Source: a virus. Taken from it: a stretch of DNA of 58,785 nucleotides. A program made the position numbers and the translations under genes. Below the pieces are notes generated by a model. It had not been told where the DNA came from. It made no database searches and was given only the letters and a program-made list of their open reading frames with translations. Position 1 is the stretch's first letter. Each line of letters begins with the position of its first letter. The stretch spans positions 1-58,785 of IMG/VR virus record IMGVR_UViG_3300021507_000132. One strand, 5' to 3'. Below are positions 1-10,206 of the stretch, in pieces.

Positions 1-291
1 GGAAGACAAGTTATTAGATCTTATATGATTAAATACAATATACCGAGAAGAAATTTGGGTCAAGCAAGACAGTTGTCTGTGGAGTTTGGTAGGTGGAAGT
101 CTCCAATAAGGAAAATGTTTCTGACAAAAGAAGAATTGTATGATTTGTATTGGAATCAAAATTTAAGCTTGTCTCAGATAGGTAAACAATGCGGAATAAG
201 CACAAATAGTGTTTTGAGATGGATGCGGAGATATAGCATTAAAACCAGAAGTTATAATAAATCTCAAATAAAACCCTTACAAAACAAATAA
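1..291 (+). CDS. HTH-repeat protein, C-terminal part (5' end off window)
   Basis: The frame is open to the left edge, so the gene probably begins outside the window; the first internal ATG is at 25. Two copies of a short helix-turn-helix unit can be seen: the tail of one before about 75 and a complete one at about 121-260 (start LTKEELYDLY, then SLSQIGKQCGIS, then VLRWMRRYSI). Such units occur at the C-termini of phage HNH or homing-type endonucleases and in small DNA-binding proteins. No nuclease motif is visible in the part present. It points away from the tail module and lies beside the tail-tip genes. Confidence 0.5.
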   Translation, partial: GRQVIRSYMIKYNIPRRNLGQARQLSVEFGRWKSPIRKMFLTKEELYDLYWNQNLSLSQIGKQCGISTNSVLRWMRRYSIKTRSYNKSQIKPLQNK

Positions 292-323
292 AAAAATTAA
301 TGTAAAAAGAATTGTTACTACTA

Positions 324-815
324 TTAAGTTGCACTTAGCACCGTTTTATGACTTAGAGTCAGTTGGTCTCCTGCACTAACATCTACAGAAAGTGTCGCTC
401 TCGCCAGCATTGTCCCTCCAGTCGCTGAATTAAACACACCCAATTCTCTTATGGATTTGTCCGCTGTTATATTGTTCCAAGTATGCGTTAGTTTGGCAGT
501 ATCATTTGTCACATTTGTTGTCTCTTGGGAACCTGTCCCAGCTGCTCTTGCCAATCCGCTATCTGTGATTTCCGCCCCAAGTGCCGTATCAGAAGCAGAA
601 GGTGCCGTTGAATCCGTGCCGACAGCAAGATAATCAAAAGCCGTTCCGCCGACATCAGACAACATCAATCCAGTAATCTCGCCAATTCCGGCAGTAACAA
701 CTAAATTGTCAGTTCTCCCCATGCTTTTTATGTTTCCATTTTTATCTCGCAAAATCCATTCAAACCAACCTTTTAATTTACCTTTTTCTGACCCTTCTAA
801 ATTTATGTTTTTCAT
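324..815 (-). CDS. tail-tip/fibre-type virion protein
   Basis: 163 aa, last gene of the minus-strand tail module. The N-terminus (GKLKGWFEWILRDKNGNI) followed by low-complexity G/S/T/A beta-rich sequence and a phrase SIRELGVFN is typical of small fibre or baseplate-decoration proteins at the end of siphovirus tail operons. The start is supported by a strong Shine-Dalgarno (GAGGTGATG) just upstream. The specific role is not established. Confidence 0.5.
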   Translation of the reverse strand: MKNINLEGSEKGKLKGWFEWILRDKNGNIKSMGRTDNLVVTAGIGEITGLMLSDVGGTAFDYLAVGTDSTAPSASDTALGAEITDSGLARAAGTGSQETTNVTNDTAKLTHTWNNITADKSIRELGVFNSATGGTMLARATLSVDVSAGDQLTLSHKTVLSAT

Positions 816-1018
816 TTTTCATCACCTCTCAAATCTTCTTTAAAATAAACAACATCAACTCTTGTAACAATTTTACCGTTAGCATACACGCAATACCTGT
901 CCCCTTCCTTTTTCACCTCAGTTTTCAAGGGTTTCCCCACACTAATTGCTTGTTTTTCCATAAATTTAGCCTGAGTTTTGGCATCTTCTTCACTCGTGCT
1001 TGCATATATTATTCTCAT
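812..1018 (-). CDS. small protein of the tail-tip operon
   Basis: 68 aa, overlapping the next gene by 4 nt (ATGA type), so translationally coupled. Alpha/beta composition with a basic middle and an acidic end (KEDLRGDEK). No family recognised; the position suggests an accessory tail or assembly protein. Confidence 0.55.
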   Translation of the reverse strand: MRIIYASTSEEDAKTQAKFMEKQAISVGKPLKTEVKKEGDRYCVYANGKIVTRVDVVYFKEDLRGDEK

Positions 1019-1047
1019 AAGTATTAATTACCTGTAAACTATTTATG

Positions 1048-2529
1048 TTAAGTGCTATAAAGAACAGCTAAAGTAGCTATTTTCGCCTCAGTCGAAGAAG
1101 TTTCAACTCTTATCTTTAATTGGTGCCCTTCAGAAGTTGGCGTAGTTAAAGTGTTTAGATTTACAGTTTGCCATGTCAATCCATTATCTACTGATACTTT
1201 ATACGTAACATTACCTATCAAATTATCTCCAGATGCTCTGACTTCAAATTTGCTTACATTAGAACCTGTATCTCTTGCTGTTGATTGCATGTAACCGGAA
1301 GCACTTGTAAACACCAAATATCCTTCCGAAGTATCGTAACCGCTTGAATTAGAATCGTCTATATTCGTCTTATCGTCAAAACTGAAAAAATAACTATGTT
1401 CTAATTTGTTAATATTCACAATATCTTGAGTTTCTTTTTGCTTTAAAAACAAGTCTCTGAATTCCAATGGAATGCTTGGTTTCCATTTTTCCAATTTGAT
1501 TTTAGTTTTAGGAATATTATTATTTTCAATAATATCCTCAAATTCCACAACTTTATAAGTGTCTGGTCCAATTCCTGCTGCTGGAGCAGAAACTCTCAAC
1601 ATATCTCCCGGATTTAAACCCACTAGAAGCGTTGATTCAACTTCACCTACTATAGGCGGATCTTTTTTCATAGCCAATTCTACATCTCCTTTTTTCTTTG
1701 CCTCATCATAAGTTGTTAAACTTGTATCTGTAATGAGTTCTTCTCTGGTTCCGTATTCTGAAATGGAAGTTGAATCTTCAGTAGTATATAATATTGGGAT
1801 TCCGTCCACAACCGCACCTTGAACAACAATTCTGTTTTTTACTTTGTCCACATCTCTGCTGAAACCTTTTATTTTCAATAGATTATAATTATGAACTACG
1901 GCATCTGTCGTGTTTTCTATTGATTTTTCCTCAAAGAAATGACATTTCTTGTCTTTATCAACATAAAAATCAAACCCAGCAATATTGCATAATATCTCTA
2001 TACACTCCATAGCAGATTTATTATTGAAAGATATTGTAATTGTTTCTCCTGTATTATTTACATAGTCGTCATATGTAAAATTTGTAGATATTTCAGCATT
2101 AACTTGATCTATTATGTTTTTTAGAATGTTGGTTATTTCTTGTTCGCTGTAATCTCCTGTTATATGAATATCTATTAGTTCTTTCGCTATGAGTTTTCCT
2201 GTAAGGCGAATACGGTGATTGGATTGATCTACATTCTCTATAATACCTACAGTTCTTATTGTTGTAGCAGAAGTTCCATAATCTTTCTTTAATTTTACTT
2301 TGTCTTCGGAACTGAATTTGTCTGTAAATTTGTCATTGGGATTCATTAGTACTACTTCAAAGGTACCTACCCCTGGTTGAATTGTAGATTTAAAAGAAGC
2401 TTTTTCGCAATAACCAGTAACATCTGTTGTCCCTTCTGAAGTCTCAACTTCTATAGCATAAGAACTTGTTACGGAAGGAGGAATCCAGACCGTTGGTCTC
2501 ACACGTCTAATAGCAGTTACAGGTCCCAT
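1048..2529 (-). CDS. tail hub / baseplate-like protein
   Basis: 493 aa. Residues 20-110 read as a beta-rich opening (PGVGTFEVVLMNPNDKF), followed by a middle region resembling hub proteins of the gpD/gp27 type (SAMECIEILCNIAGFDFYVD, then LLVGLNPGDMLRVSAP). Such proteins cap the tail tube and bind the fibres. The last 110 residues look like a beta-sandwich (SVDNGLTWQTVNL), possibly carbohydrate-binding. It lies directly after the giant adhesin gene and before the small tip proteins, the usual place for a hub. Assignment rests on sequence style and order, not a diagnostic motif. Confidence 0.55.
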   Translation of the reverse strand: MGPVTAIRRVRPTVWIPPSVTSSYAIEVETSEGTTDVTGYCEKASFKSTIQPGVGTFEVVLMNPNDKFTDKFSSEDKVKLKKDYGTSATTIRTVGIIENVDQSNHRIRLTGKLIAKELIDIHITGDYSEQEITNILKNIIDQVNAEISTNFTYDDYVNNTGETITISFNNKSAMECIEILCNIAGFDFYVDKDKKCHFFEEKSIENTTDAVVHNYNLLKIKGFSRDVDKVKNRIVVQGAVVDGIPILYTTEDSTSISEYGTREELITDTSLTTYDEAKKKGDVELAMKKDPPIVGEVESTLLVGLNPGDMLRVSAPAAGIGPDTYKVVEFEDIIENNNIPKTKIKLEKWKPSIPLEFRDLFLKQKETQDIVNINKLEHSYFFSFDDKTNIDDSNSSGYDTSEGYLVFTSASGYMQSTARDTGSNVSKFEVRASGDNLIGNVTYKVSVDNGLTWQTVNLNTLTTPTSEGHQLKIRVETSSTEAKIATLAVLYST

Positions 2530-2531
2530 AA

Positions 2532-5500
2532 TTAATCACATTTAACAGCATTTATAGTACAAGCTTTGAGCAAAAATTCCGGAATCCACCATCTCCAGTA
2601 AGGATCTGTATAGTTACAGTTGTAATCTGCTTTTAAATAAATGTATGTGTTTTGCGAGAGTGTTTTGTTTGTATCTACTACCTTATATGTCGTGTTTAAT
2701 ATATATGGGTATGATAAGAACCAATCATAACCACTAAAATCGCCAGTACTATCACCGACAATTATCCGCCAAGTACCTTGTTTTTTGAATGCTGTAGGTC
2801 CATTATTAGCACTCACACCTGTTGACAATTCTAGCGAAGTATTGCGGTTCCACTGCGTTCCATTCCATTTGAATATATGTATATCGCTTGAAGATCCGTA
2901 TAACAAGTACCAATCACCGTATACATTAAAAATTTCCGGCTTCATATGTGTTAATCCTGTGAAAATGTCTAAACCAGCTCCTATGCTGTTGTTTATTACC
3001 CAGCATGTTCCATTCCATTGATAACTACCATTAAATCCGTGCAGACTTCCAACAATCAACTTCCATGTGTTGTCACTTTTAAACACACTAGGTGCCATTT
3101 CATAATCTGTTTGTTCCAAACCACATGTTAGATTAGCATAAGATACCCACTGAGTGCCATTCCATTTGTAACCTTGCCAATCTGAGTTGCCTGTACCTTC
3201 TAACAAGTACCAAATGTTATCTTTGTAAAATACACAAGGTGCTGCATAAGAATCTACTGCAGATATTCCGGAAACTACTGAGCTGTTAGACACCCAATGT
3301 GTACCGTTCCAACTGTATCCATATATATTGCCATTCTCATAGCCAACTATCATATTCCAACCATCACCTTTGTAGTACACTTCTGGATAAACGGTATAAC
3401 TAAAACCACTCAAGCCATTTGTCAGATTTGAATTTTCTACCCACACATTAGACCATTCATACGCTAACTCATAAAGTGTACTGTAATTTGTACTAAAAGT
3501 AATATTAATACAAGGGTGAGTTTCGTTTATTTTTATATATAAGTCAGCGGGTTGATCGTAGTTTAACCAAGAAATATTTATTATAGGCTTATTTTCTAGC
3601 ATTCCAACAGCTGATACATTTTTGTCTGTAGGAGAATTCGGTGTGAATTCAATGTATCCATAGTTCACTGGGATCGAGTAGTTAAATCTTGAATAAACGA
3701 CCTTCACAATTTGGGTGTCATTTGAAGCATTATAGTCAGCATTCCCATCAAAATGAGCAGTAACAGTTATATTATCGCTTCCGTAGTAGGTTATATTTAT
3801 GTTGTCCACCTGGATTGTGGAATTTGTCTCGGAACTTATCTTTATAGGAATGTCGTAATAACCAGAAGAAGTTTGAGCATCTAAATAATTCTGGATTGCT
3901 GTTGCGTTTATGTTTCTTGTAGGTTCTATTGTAAATGTATAATTAACTTCTATGTTTGAAACTTCCAAAATGCCTGCTGAACCAGAGTAAAATAGTATGG
4001 GAACATTACAATAACCTTCTGAATCGGCAGTACATGTTGATAAGTAATCATTTATCAGAGTAGCATTTAAGTTTACTGTTTGGGTTCCATTGTCTGGTGT
4101 AAATTCTCCAGACCAATTCCATTCAGCAATTCCACCCGAGTTTGCTGATTGTATATATGGACTATTAGAATACGATGGAAAACTAATATTTAGTATGTAT
4201 TGTTTGTCCTGTATGACAAACATATTATTTTCATGAATTTCAACATCATAATATTCATGATCGTTGCACTCTAACATGTCAAATACAATGGTATCTACTA
4301 GATTGAAAGAAGAATTATATTTGTATAATATGTTACAATCAGAATCATGATCACGTGTGTAAAAATAACTCCCATTATAATCCAAACCTGTTCCACCACT
4401 AATGCTATAAGAGTTAACTTGAGTTCCTGAAGTTGTATATTCAACAACACCACCCAATTCTTTAACAAATAAATTAGTTCCATCATTTGTAATATAGCGG
4501 GAATAGTTGCCTGTATTAAAAGATGTTATTTCGTTCCAATTAGAGTCATATTTGGTTACAAAATTGTCTCCTGTCCCGCCATCATAAACTGTGTAAAAAT
4601 AAGAACCCAATTTAGTTACATCTACTTCTGAATACCAATGCAAGTCGTGTTCTTCAATGTACGAACCCAAACTTGAAAATTTCACAACTTTTTTATTACC
4701 TGTAGGAAAAGAAAGAACCCAAAAATAATTACCATCAAACTCCAAACCAGAAGCATCATTATCTGTGTATTCTCCTACACTAAAATTAGTGATTGTAGAG
4801 TAACCATAACTTTTTAAGTCTAAATAAGCACTTGTAACATTAGAACTTTTAGGCAATCTCAAATACCTTTTTTTTGTTCCTTCCCCGCTAAAACTCAAAT
4901 TTTCTGCTGTGTTTCCATTGCTCAATTCATTAAGAGTTTGGTTGCCTTGACCCAAATATCCTGTAATAGAATCAACCAAAGTATCATTTACATAAATTTT
5001 AATGTTAAGAGGCCAATCTGGATTTTGAAACCCAGTTATATTAATATAAGCACTCTGAACCTCGTCATATTTGTTTAATCTTATATAGAATGTCTGATTT
5101 TCAGGGGCATTGGTGTAGGAGAGATTTTTCACAGTAGTAGAATCATTAAACTCTCCCAAAATAGAGTTTGTGGTCAAATTGTATTCAATAGTTCCGTTAT
5201 CGCAGACATAATTGTCCCCATACCCTATTTGGTCTATATCCAAACAAACATTAGCGTCAGAAACTAAATTTCCTGCAGAATTTGTGACATTTGCTTTCAA
5301 AACAGCTACAGTCCCATGTTCGTAGTATCTGTCAGCACTCACTCCGTCTAAATACAATGTAGTATTGGTAGCTCCTTTTGTTATATTTATTTCTCTCAAT
5401 TCTGTTTGGTTTGTATTACCAGCTGTGTCATTCACCCAAGCATAAAATTGATATATTCCTACATGTAATTCTGTTTTGTTGCTCCAATAGTTAGAAGAAT

Positions 5501-7265
5501 CATTATTCAGGAAGTTTTCAGGCGTTCCATTCCAATAAAGTTTCACAGAATCTATGTTTGCATCAGAAACAGTTACATTTGTAAAAATCCAATTCTTAAA
5601 AGCAATATTATAAGTTCCTGAAGAATCTGTGTTTGAATTATAAGAGATAAAAGGATTTGTTGTGTCAATTGTAATTTGCCTCACTTCACTTTGATTAGTT
5701 ACTGAGCCAGCAGTACAGTTAATGTACCAGTTATAAGTCCCATCTGCGAGAGAAGAATTTGCTGTAATTACTACTGCTGTATTGTTATACAAAATGTTCC
5801 AATGAAAACCTTCAAATGTTCCAGCAACTTTTCCAGCAATCAAATGCCAAATATTGTCTTTGTGGTAAACTGTTGGACCTGGATCGTCTCCTATATCTCC
5901 CAGTCCTGCAATTATAGTGGGACTAATTGTCCACGATGTTCCATTCCATTGCCAACCTTGAAATGTTCCTCCACCCACTCCAGAAATCAAGTACCATATT
6001 GAATTCATTTGAAATACTGTTGGTGCTGAATCGCTTCCAACATCTCCCAATCCAGAGACTATGCTCGAGTTGGAAACCCACTGAGATCCATTCCATGTAA
6101 AACCATGAAAATACCCATCATAATCTCCAGAAATCAAATGCCATGTCGAATTCATTTGAAACACCGTCGGTGCTGAATAATATCCAACACCCCCCAATCC
6201 AGAAACTATGCTTGAATTAGAAATCCATTGGGATTCGTTCCATGTAAAACCGTGAAACTGTCCATAAAAATCTCCAGAAATCAAATGCCATGTCGAATTC
6301 ATTTGAAACACCGTCGGTGCTGATTCAAGACTAACGTCTCCCAATCCAGAGACTATGCTCGAGTTGGAAACCCACTGAGATCCATTCCATGTGAAGCCTT
6401 CAAAAGTCCCTGCAGTTCTTCCAGCAATTAAATGCCAGATATTGTCTTTTTGGTAAACTGTTGGACGTGAACGCGTACCAATATCACTCAAACCTAAAAC
6501 TATACTGGAGTTTGGAAACCATTGTTTTGATGTTCCATAACCTGTATCATTAATAAATAATTCACAAGAATAATTTGCTTCTGTTCCTGATACTGTAAAA
6601 CTGAAATCTGGTGTATTATCGTTCGTTACTGTTTGGTTAGCAGGAGAATTCAACGTTATAGAAAAGGAAGCAGGATCAAACAATCTCACATAAAATACCT
6701 CATAATCACTCTTAATATCATACTGAGCCTTCACAATTCCGCTTTTGTAAACCCAAGTCCACCTGTAATTAGGATGTAATTTAACAACTACATTTCTTCC
6801 AAATCTCAAATAAGTTTCTCCTTTTAATTTGTGAGTATTTCCAGAACAAGTCAAATCTCTGACTTCATACCTGTAAAACAAGCCAGAAGCATTGTAAATC
6901 TCTACTTTATGGTATATTGGAAACAACTTTTTGTCAGTAATGTTTCCTTTGAAGAAATATGTATCTTTAATAAAAGGTCCTCTCTTGAAAGGAGTCTCCC
7001 TTATAACAGTAGTTGTGTTTGAAGTTCTGTTTATGTATGTATAAATCTTAATATTTTTCACATCTCGGTACAATTTATGAGTCCCTTCAAATAATTTGTT
7101 GTATTCCCTTCCTCCCACTTTCCATCTTGAATCCTCAAAAACATATAGCGTAGTTTTGTCGTTGTCCACTCTAATTCTCACTCCTTCTCCTTGCAGAGTG
7201 ATATAAACAATACTACTTGTTATTAGTAAAATTAAGAACCCAACTATAAATTTGTCTCCTCTCAT
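2532..7265 (-). CDS. giant virion adhesin with beta-propeller repeats
   Basis: 1577 aa, the largest gene. Residues 5-30 form one hydrophobic segment (FIVGFLILLITSSIVYITL), a signal or membrane anchor. At about 240-520 five repeats of about 46 residues follow the pattern (N)SSIVSGLG...APTVFQMNSTWHLISG...GFTWNGSQW; about five more diverged copies lie near 1330-1545. Between them are Ig-like/Big-type segments and a further blade-like region with SYFYT and NYFWVL phrases. N-x-S/T sequons are very frequent, as in glycosylated archaeal surface proteins. Some repeats are nearly identical at DNA level (about 6050-6400). Likely the receptor-binding tail tip protein; its ATG overlaps the stop of the preceding tail gene. 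Confidence 0.75.
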   Translation of the reverse strand: MRGDKFIVGFLILLITSSIVYITLQGEGVRIRVDNDKTTLYVFEDSRWKVGGREYNKLFEGTHKLYRDVKNIKIYTYINRTSNTTTVIRETPFKRGPFIKDTYFFKGNITDKKLFPIYHKVEIYNASGLFYRYEVRDLTCSGNTHKLKGETYLRFGRNVVVKLHPNYRWTWVYKSGIVKAQYDIKSDYEVFYVRLFDPASFSITLNSPANQTVTNDNTPDFSFTVSGTEANYSCELFINDTGYGTSKQWFPNSSIVLGLSDIGTRSRPTVYQKDNIWHLIAGRTAGTFEGFTWNGSQWVSNSSIVSGLGDVSLESAPTVFQMNSTWHLISGDFYGQFHGFTWNESQWISNSSIVSGLGGVGYYSAPTVFQMNSTWHLISGDYDGYFHGFTWNGSQWVSNSSIVSGLGDVGSDSAPTVFQMNSIWYLISGVGGGTFQGWQWNGTSWTISPTIIAGLGDIGDDPGPTVYHKDNIWHLIAGKVAGTFEGFHWNILYNNTAVVITANSSLADGTYNWYINCTAGSVTNQSEVRQITIDTTNPFISYNSNTDSSGTYNIAFKNWIFTNVTVSDANIDSVKLYWNGTPENFLNNDSSNYWSNKTELHVGIYQFYAWVNDTAGNTNQTELREINITKGATNTTLYLDGVSADRYYEHGTVAVLKANVTNSAGNLVSDANVCLDIDQIGYGDNYVCDNGTIEYNLTTNSILGEFNDSTTVKNLSYTNAPENQTFYIRLNKYDEVQSAYINITGFQNPDWPLNIKIYVNDTLVDSITGYLGQGNQTLNELSNGNTAENLSFSGEGTKKRYLRLPKSSNVTSAYLDLKSYGYSTITNFSVGEYTDNDASGLEFDGNYFWVLSFPTGNKKVVKFSSLGSYIEEHDLHWYSEVDVTKLGSYFYTVYDGGTGDNFVTKYDSNWNEITSFNTGNYSRYITNDGTNLFVKELGGVVEYTTSGTQVNSYSISGGTGLDYNGSYFYTRDHDSDCNILYKYNSSFNLVDTIVFDMLECNDHEYYDVEIHENNMFVIQDKQYILNISFPSYSNSPYIQSANSGGIAEWNWSGEFTPDNGTQTVNLNATLINDYLSTCTADSEGYCNVPILFYSGSAGILEVSNIEVNYTFTIEPTRNINATAIQNYLDAQTSSGYYDIPIKISSETNSTIQVDNINITYYGSDNITVTAHFDGNADYNASNDTQIVKVVYSRFNYSIPVNYGYIEFTPNSPTDKNVSAVGMLENKPIINISWLNYDQPADLYIKINETHPCINITFSTNYSTLYELAYEWSNVWVENSNLTNGLSGFSYTVYPEVYYKGDGWNMIVGYENGNIYGYSWNGTHWVSNSSVVSGISAVDSYAAPCVFYKDNIWYLLEGTGNSDWQGYKWNGTQWVSYANLTCGLEQTDYEMAPSVFKSDNTWKLIVGSLHGFNGSYQWNGTCWVINNSIGAGLDIFTGLTHMKPEIFNVYGDWYLLYGSSSDIHIFKWNGTQWNRNTSLELSTGVSANNGPTAFKKQGTWRIIVGDSTGDFSGYDWFLSYPYILNTTYKVVDTNKTLSQNTYIYLKADYNCNYTDPYWRWWIPEFLLKACTINAVKCD

Positions 7266-7915
7266 GTTAATTCTTCGCCTTCATACACAGAAACTTTAAC
7301 TTCGTACTGTTCTTTAATAGGACCTACGTCTTTTAAAGATATTTTATTAAATGATATATTATATGTCGTTCCTCGGTATATTAAATTAGCACAACCTTTA
7401 TCAGCAACAATAGCCAATAAATCGTCTTTAGGATTGGTATCTAGATCTCTACTCACTATAGAATTACTAGGATAACTGTTAGATAAACTATCAACAACAA
7501 TATGCGTGTCGTCTGGAATGCTTGTAATAGTTGTTGTTTCTGATAATGTTCCGTCTGGAGAAACAATTGTAATATCTCCTGTAGTAAAACCGCTGCTTTT
7601 CTCAACAGGAATACTAACAGAAGCACCAGCACTAACACTGCTTGTGGTCAAAACTTGGTGAACTTTGTCTAAAATGCCTGTTATTTCAAAAGTATGTATT
7701 GGTGGTAAATGCAAATCAAATACTTTTGTTTTTGGGTCAGGTTCGCTTGGTTGAGCCCACCGCAAAGGTTTTGTGTTTTTAGTAATAACTTCTTCCAAAC
7801 CTTTGTCTTGTACTAATATAGTAACTATTTTAATCTCACCACTCCAACTTACGCCATTATAAGCTGCAACGTTGCTTCCTTCTTTCCAGATATTAATAAC
7901 AATAGGCACTACCAT
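7262..7915 (-). CDS. distal tail protein-like
   Basis: 217 aa between the tape measure gene and the adhesin, the usual slot for a distal tail (Dit-like) or tail-to-hub adaptor. Beta-rich throughout, with a Thr/Ser-rich insert in the middle (SSGFTTGDITIVSPDG) and a C-terminus ending EQYEVKVSVYEGEELT. Its last codons overlap the adhesin start by 4 nt, implying coupled synthesis. No catalytic motif; the function is inferred from order. Confidence 0.5.
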   Translation of the reverse strand: MVVPIVINIWKEGSNVAAYNGVSWSGEIKIVTILVQDKGLEEVITKNTKPLRWAQPSEPDPKTKVFDLHLPPIHTFEITGILDKVHQVLTTSSVSAGASVSIPVEKSSGFTTGDITIVSPDGTLSETTTITSIPDDTHIVVDSLSNSYPSNSIVSRDLDTNPKDDLLAIVADKGCANLIYRGTTYNISFNKISLKDVGPIKEQYEVKVSVYEGEELT

Positions 7916-7922
7916 AATAATA

Positions 7923-9983
7923 TCACCTTAACATAGATTTTAAGTCTTCTATCAATCTGGCATTTGCTTCGTCTATCATATCTTCTATTTCTTCCTTGCT
8001 AGACACACCAGTTATATTATATGTTGGACTCAAAGAAATGTTAATAGTCTTGCCTCCATAACTCTCTAATTTTTTGAGAGGTATTACTGCTTCTGGTCCA
8101 GCTTCAGCAATTAATCTTACGCTGGGTCTAGTAAATATTCCTCCAAATTGTGTTTTTCTTTTTTCAATTTCCTTTTCTGTTTTACCTGTTAAAAAACCTG
8201 CTATTGTTTTTCCAGCTTCATAAATTGTTTTTACTATGCGAGAAACAACAGTTGTTACTTTTATTTCTTGGTGAACTGTTGTATGTACATATGGAGGTAT
8301 GTCTCGCAATGCTTTAGTGTAATTTTGTACAGAAGTAGTGGCTTGGTCAAAAGCTTCCGCTGTTTTCTTGATTTGTCCGCTTAAATCTATATTATCAGGT
8401 ATCACATGCCGGTTTATAGTATCGGAAGTGATGTTAAATGCTTGATTTTGAGTATTTAACGAATCTATAACATATCCTACGACATCATTCAAAGAAGAAA
8501 CTTTATCTGTAGCATTACTGGTTTTGTTAGTATAACCCACTATTTCTGGTTGTATTGTAGATAATAGACTTTGTTGTCCGCTTGTAACGTCATTCAAACT
8601 AGATATATTTTCAATTTCTCCAACTAATGTTTTAGACAATTCTTGCTCAGCAGAATTTACTAAATTTGTAGCTTGTTGTAAAGTGCTGTTATACTGTGCT
8701 GCTAATTTAGTAATATCTATGTGGGAAGACATTGTTTGGTTAGTTGAATTTAAAATGTCATTTACTGCTTGAAGTTGTTTTTCCTGCTTTTCCATTTCAG
8801 TTGCTTGTTTTTTAGTTGCTGAAGTATCTTGTTCTTTTCGGAAAAATATTGTTCGCAAAACATCAGCAGCGAATGGACCTATGCCTGTGATGATTCCTAA
8901 AGCATGAGACAATGGTTTTGGAGCCCATTTAGCTGGCTCAAATGCTTTGGCAAGAGTATCACGAATATCTTTGAGAAATGGTATTTTTTCTTCTAAACCG
9001 CTTAGTGTATTGGATAAATCTGTTAATCGTTTGTTCCAAAATTCTGTTACTATATATGCAGCAGTCAATAAAAGAGCAATTTTACTCAATGGGACTATAT
9101 ATTTCCATGCATTACCTTCTACAGCACCCATGAACAATGCTGTTTGTGCGAGTTGAAACAAGAACTGACCGCCAAAGTAAGTAGCAATTAGCAACTTTGT
9201 AGCTACATCTTTTAACGGCTCTGGTAAGCTCATTAAAGTTTCCGCAAAACTTACGAAATCAGGCATCATTTTAGCTAATGTTGGTGCTGTTACTGCTTGT
9301 AATGTTGCTGTCCATACATCCGTTGCTCCTACCAGTTCTAAACCCGGACGTAATAAACTCCTTGCTACACCAGCTAGTTGCATTCCAAAAAACATTACAG
9401 ACAATAACTCCATTTTAAATCCATGTAAACCATGTGTTGTTTCTCTTACCCATGTAGCAAGTTTAGCACCAGTGCCTAAAAACTCATAACCTTGTTTTCG
9501 CAAAGCTATAAATGCGTCTCTGTCCATAGTCATTACTCCACCCCAACTAGAGTGTGCTTGTATTATCTTATCTATTGCCTTTGTATAAGGCATTGCTCGA
9601 CCAGTAGTCGCAGATATAAGTTTGCCCTCTTTGTTTATTGCCACGCCAGATTCTTCTAAAGTTTTCTTTAACATACCAGCAGGTATTCTTAAATGACTTG
9701 TCAATTTTCCAAAGTCTGCCATTTGCCTTTTGATTTCTTTTATTTGATCTTTTGTAATCTCAATAGCATTTGACAATTTGTCAATAGAAGGAACACCACC
9801 TTTTAATACGGCTTCCTTCATGCCAGCTCCTAATTTCGCGTAACCTTCTGCTTGCTCTTCTAAAGCTGCTTGCATTTCTTTTAATTGAGTTTTGAAAAAT
9901 CTCAGTTGTTGTTGGAGTTTTCTCAAGTCTCTTTCTCCACGTACACGCCATACAACATTCATGTCAATAGTATGTTCTGCCAT
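7923..9983 (-). CDS. tail tape measure protein
   Basis: 686 aa. The N-terminal 100 residues are a coiled coil (RDLRKLQQQLRFFKTQLKEM). Hydrophobic stretches at about 190-310 (LLSVMFFGMQLAGVA and others) match the membrane-active centre of tape measure proteins. A long helical Ser/Thr/Gln-rich part follows. The C-terminus carries the hallmark phrase RLIAEAGPEAVIPL. Directly upstream are two small overlapping chaperone-type genes, as in most long-tailed viruses. It sets tail length and probably enters the cell envelope with the DNA. For 686 residues the family rule of roughly 1.5 angstrom per residue gives a tail near 100 nm (inference). Confidence 0.85.
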   Translation of the reverse strand: MAEHTIDMNVVWRVRGERDLRKLQQQLRFFKTQLKEMQAALEEQAEGYAKLGAGMKEAVLKGGVPSIDKLSNAIEITKDQIKEIKRQMADFGKLTSHLRIPAGMLKKTLEESGVAINKEGKLISATTGRAMPYTKAIDKIIQAHSSWGGVMTMDRDAFIALRKQGYEFLGTGAKLATWVRETTHGLHGFKMELLSVMFFGMQLAGVARSLLRPGLELVGATDVWTATLQAVTAPTLAKMMPDFVSFAETLMSLPEPLKDVATKLLIATYFGGQFLFQLAQTALFMGAVEGNAWKYIVPLSKIALLLTAAYIVTEFWNKRLTDLSNTLSGLEEKIPFLKDIRDTLAKAFEPAKWAPKPLSHALGIITGIGPFAADVLRTIFFRKEQDTSATKKQATEMEKQEKQLQAVNDILNSTNQTMSSHIDITKLAAQYNSTLQQATNLVNSAEQELSKTLVGEIENISSLNDVTSGQQSLLSTIQPEIVGYTNKTSNATDKVSSLNDVVGYVIDSLNTQNQAFNITSDTINRHVIPDNIDLSGQIKKTAEAFDQATTSVQNYTKALRDIPPYVHTTVHQEIKVTTVVSRIVKTIYEAGKTIAGFLTGKTEKEIEKRKTQFGGIFTRPSVRLIAEAGPEAVIPLKKLESYGGKTINISLSPTYNITGVSSKEEIEDMIDEANARLIEDLKSMLR

Positions 9984-9987
9984 AATC

Positions 9988-10206
9988 TTATCTCCTTGAC
10001 TTTCTATTTATTTCGTCCGCCATTTTCTTTAATTGTTCGGACAAGTTCAAAAACGTGGGAATAGGTAAATTTTTAAATTCTTCCAAAGGAATCCAACCAT
10101 AATTAATCATAAAAGCATGGTGAGCCTGTATTAGAAAATCAGATCTTGGTTTTTTAGCAAAAGCTCTTGTTATCAATTCATTAACAGTTTTTTTGTTTTC
10201 AGGCAT
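9988..10206 (-). CDS. tail assembly chaperone, second part
   Basis: 72 aa, immediately before the tape measure gene. Its ATG overlaps the end of the upstream chaperone gene by 8 nt in another frame (the upstream stop lies within its second and third codons). This is the classic arrangement of the two-gene tail chaperone, often joined by ribosomal frameshifting; here the shift would have to be +1 or -2, so simple coupling is as likely. It would coat the tape measure during tail assembly. Confidence 0.6.
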   Translation of the reverse strand: MPENKKTVNELITRAFAKKPRSDFLIQAHHAFMINYGWIPLEEFKNLPIPTFLNLSEQLKKMADEINRKSRR

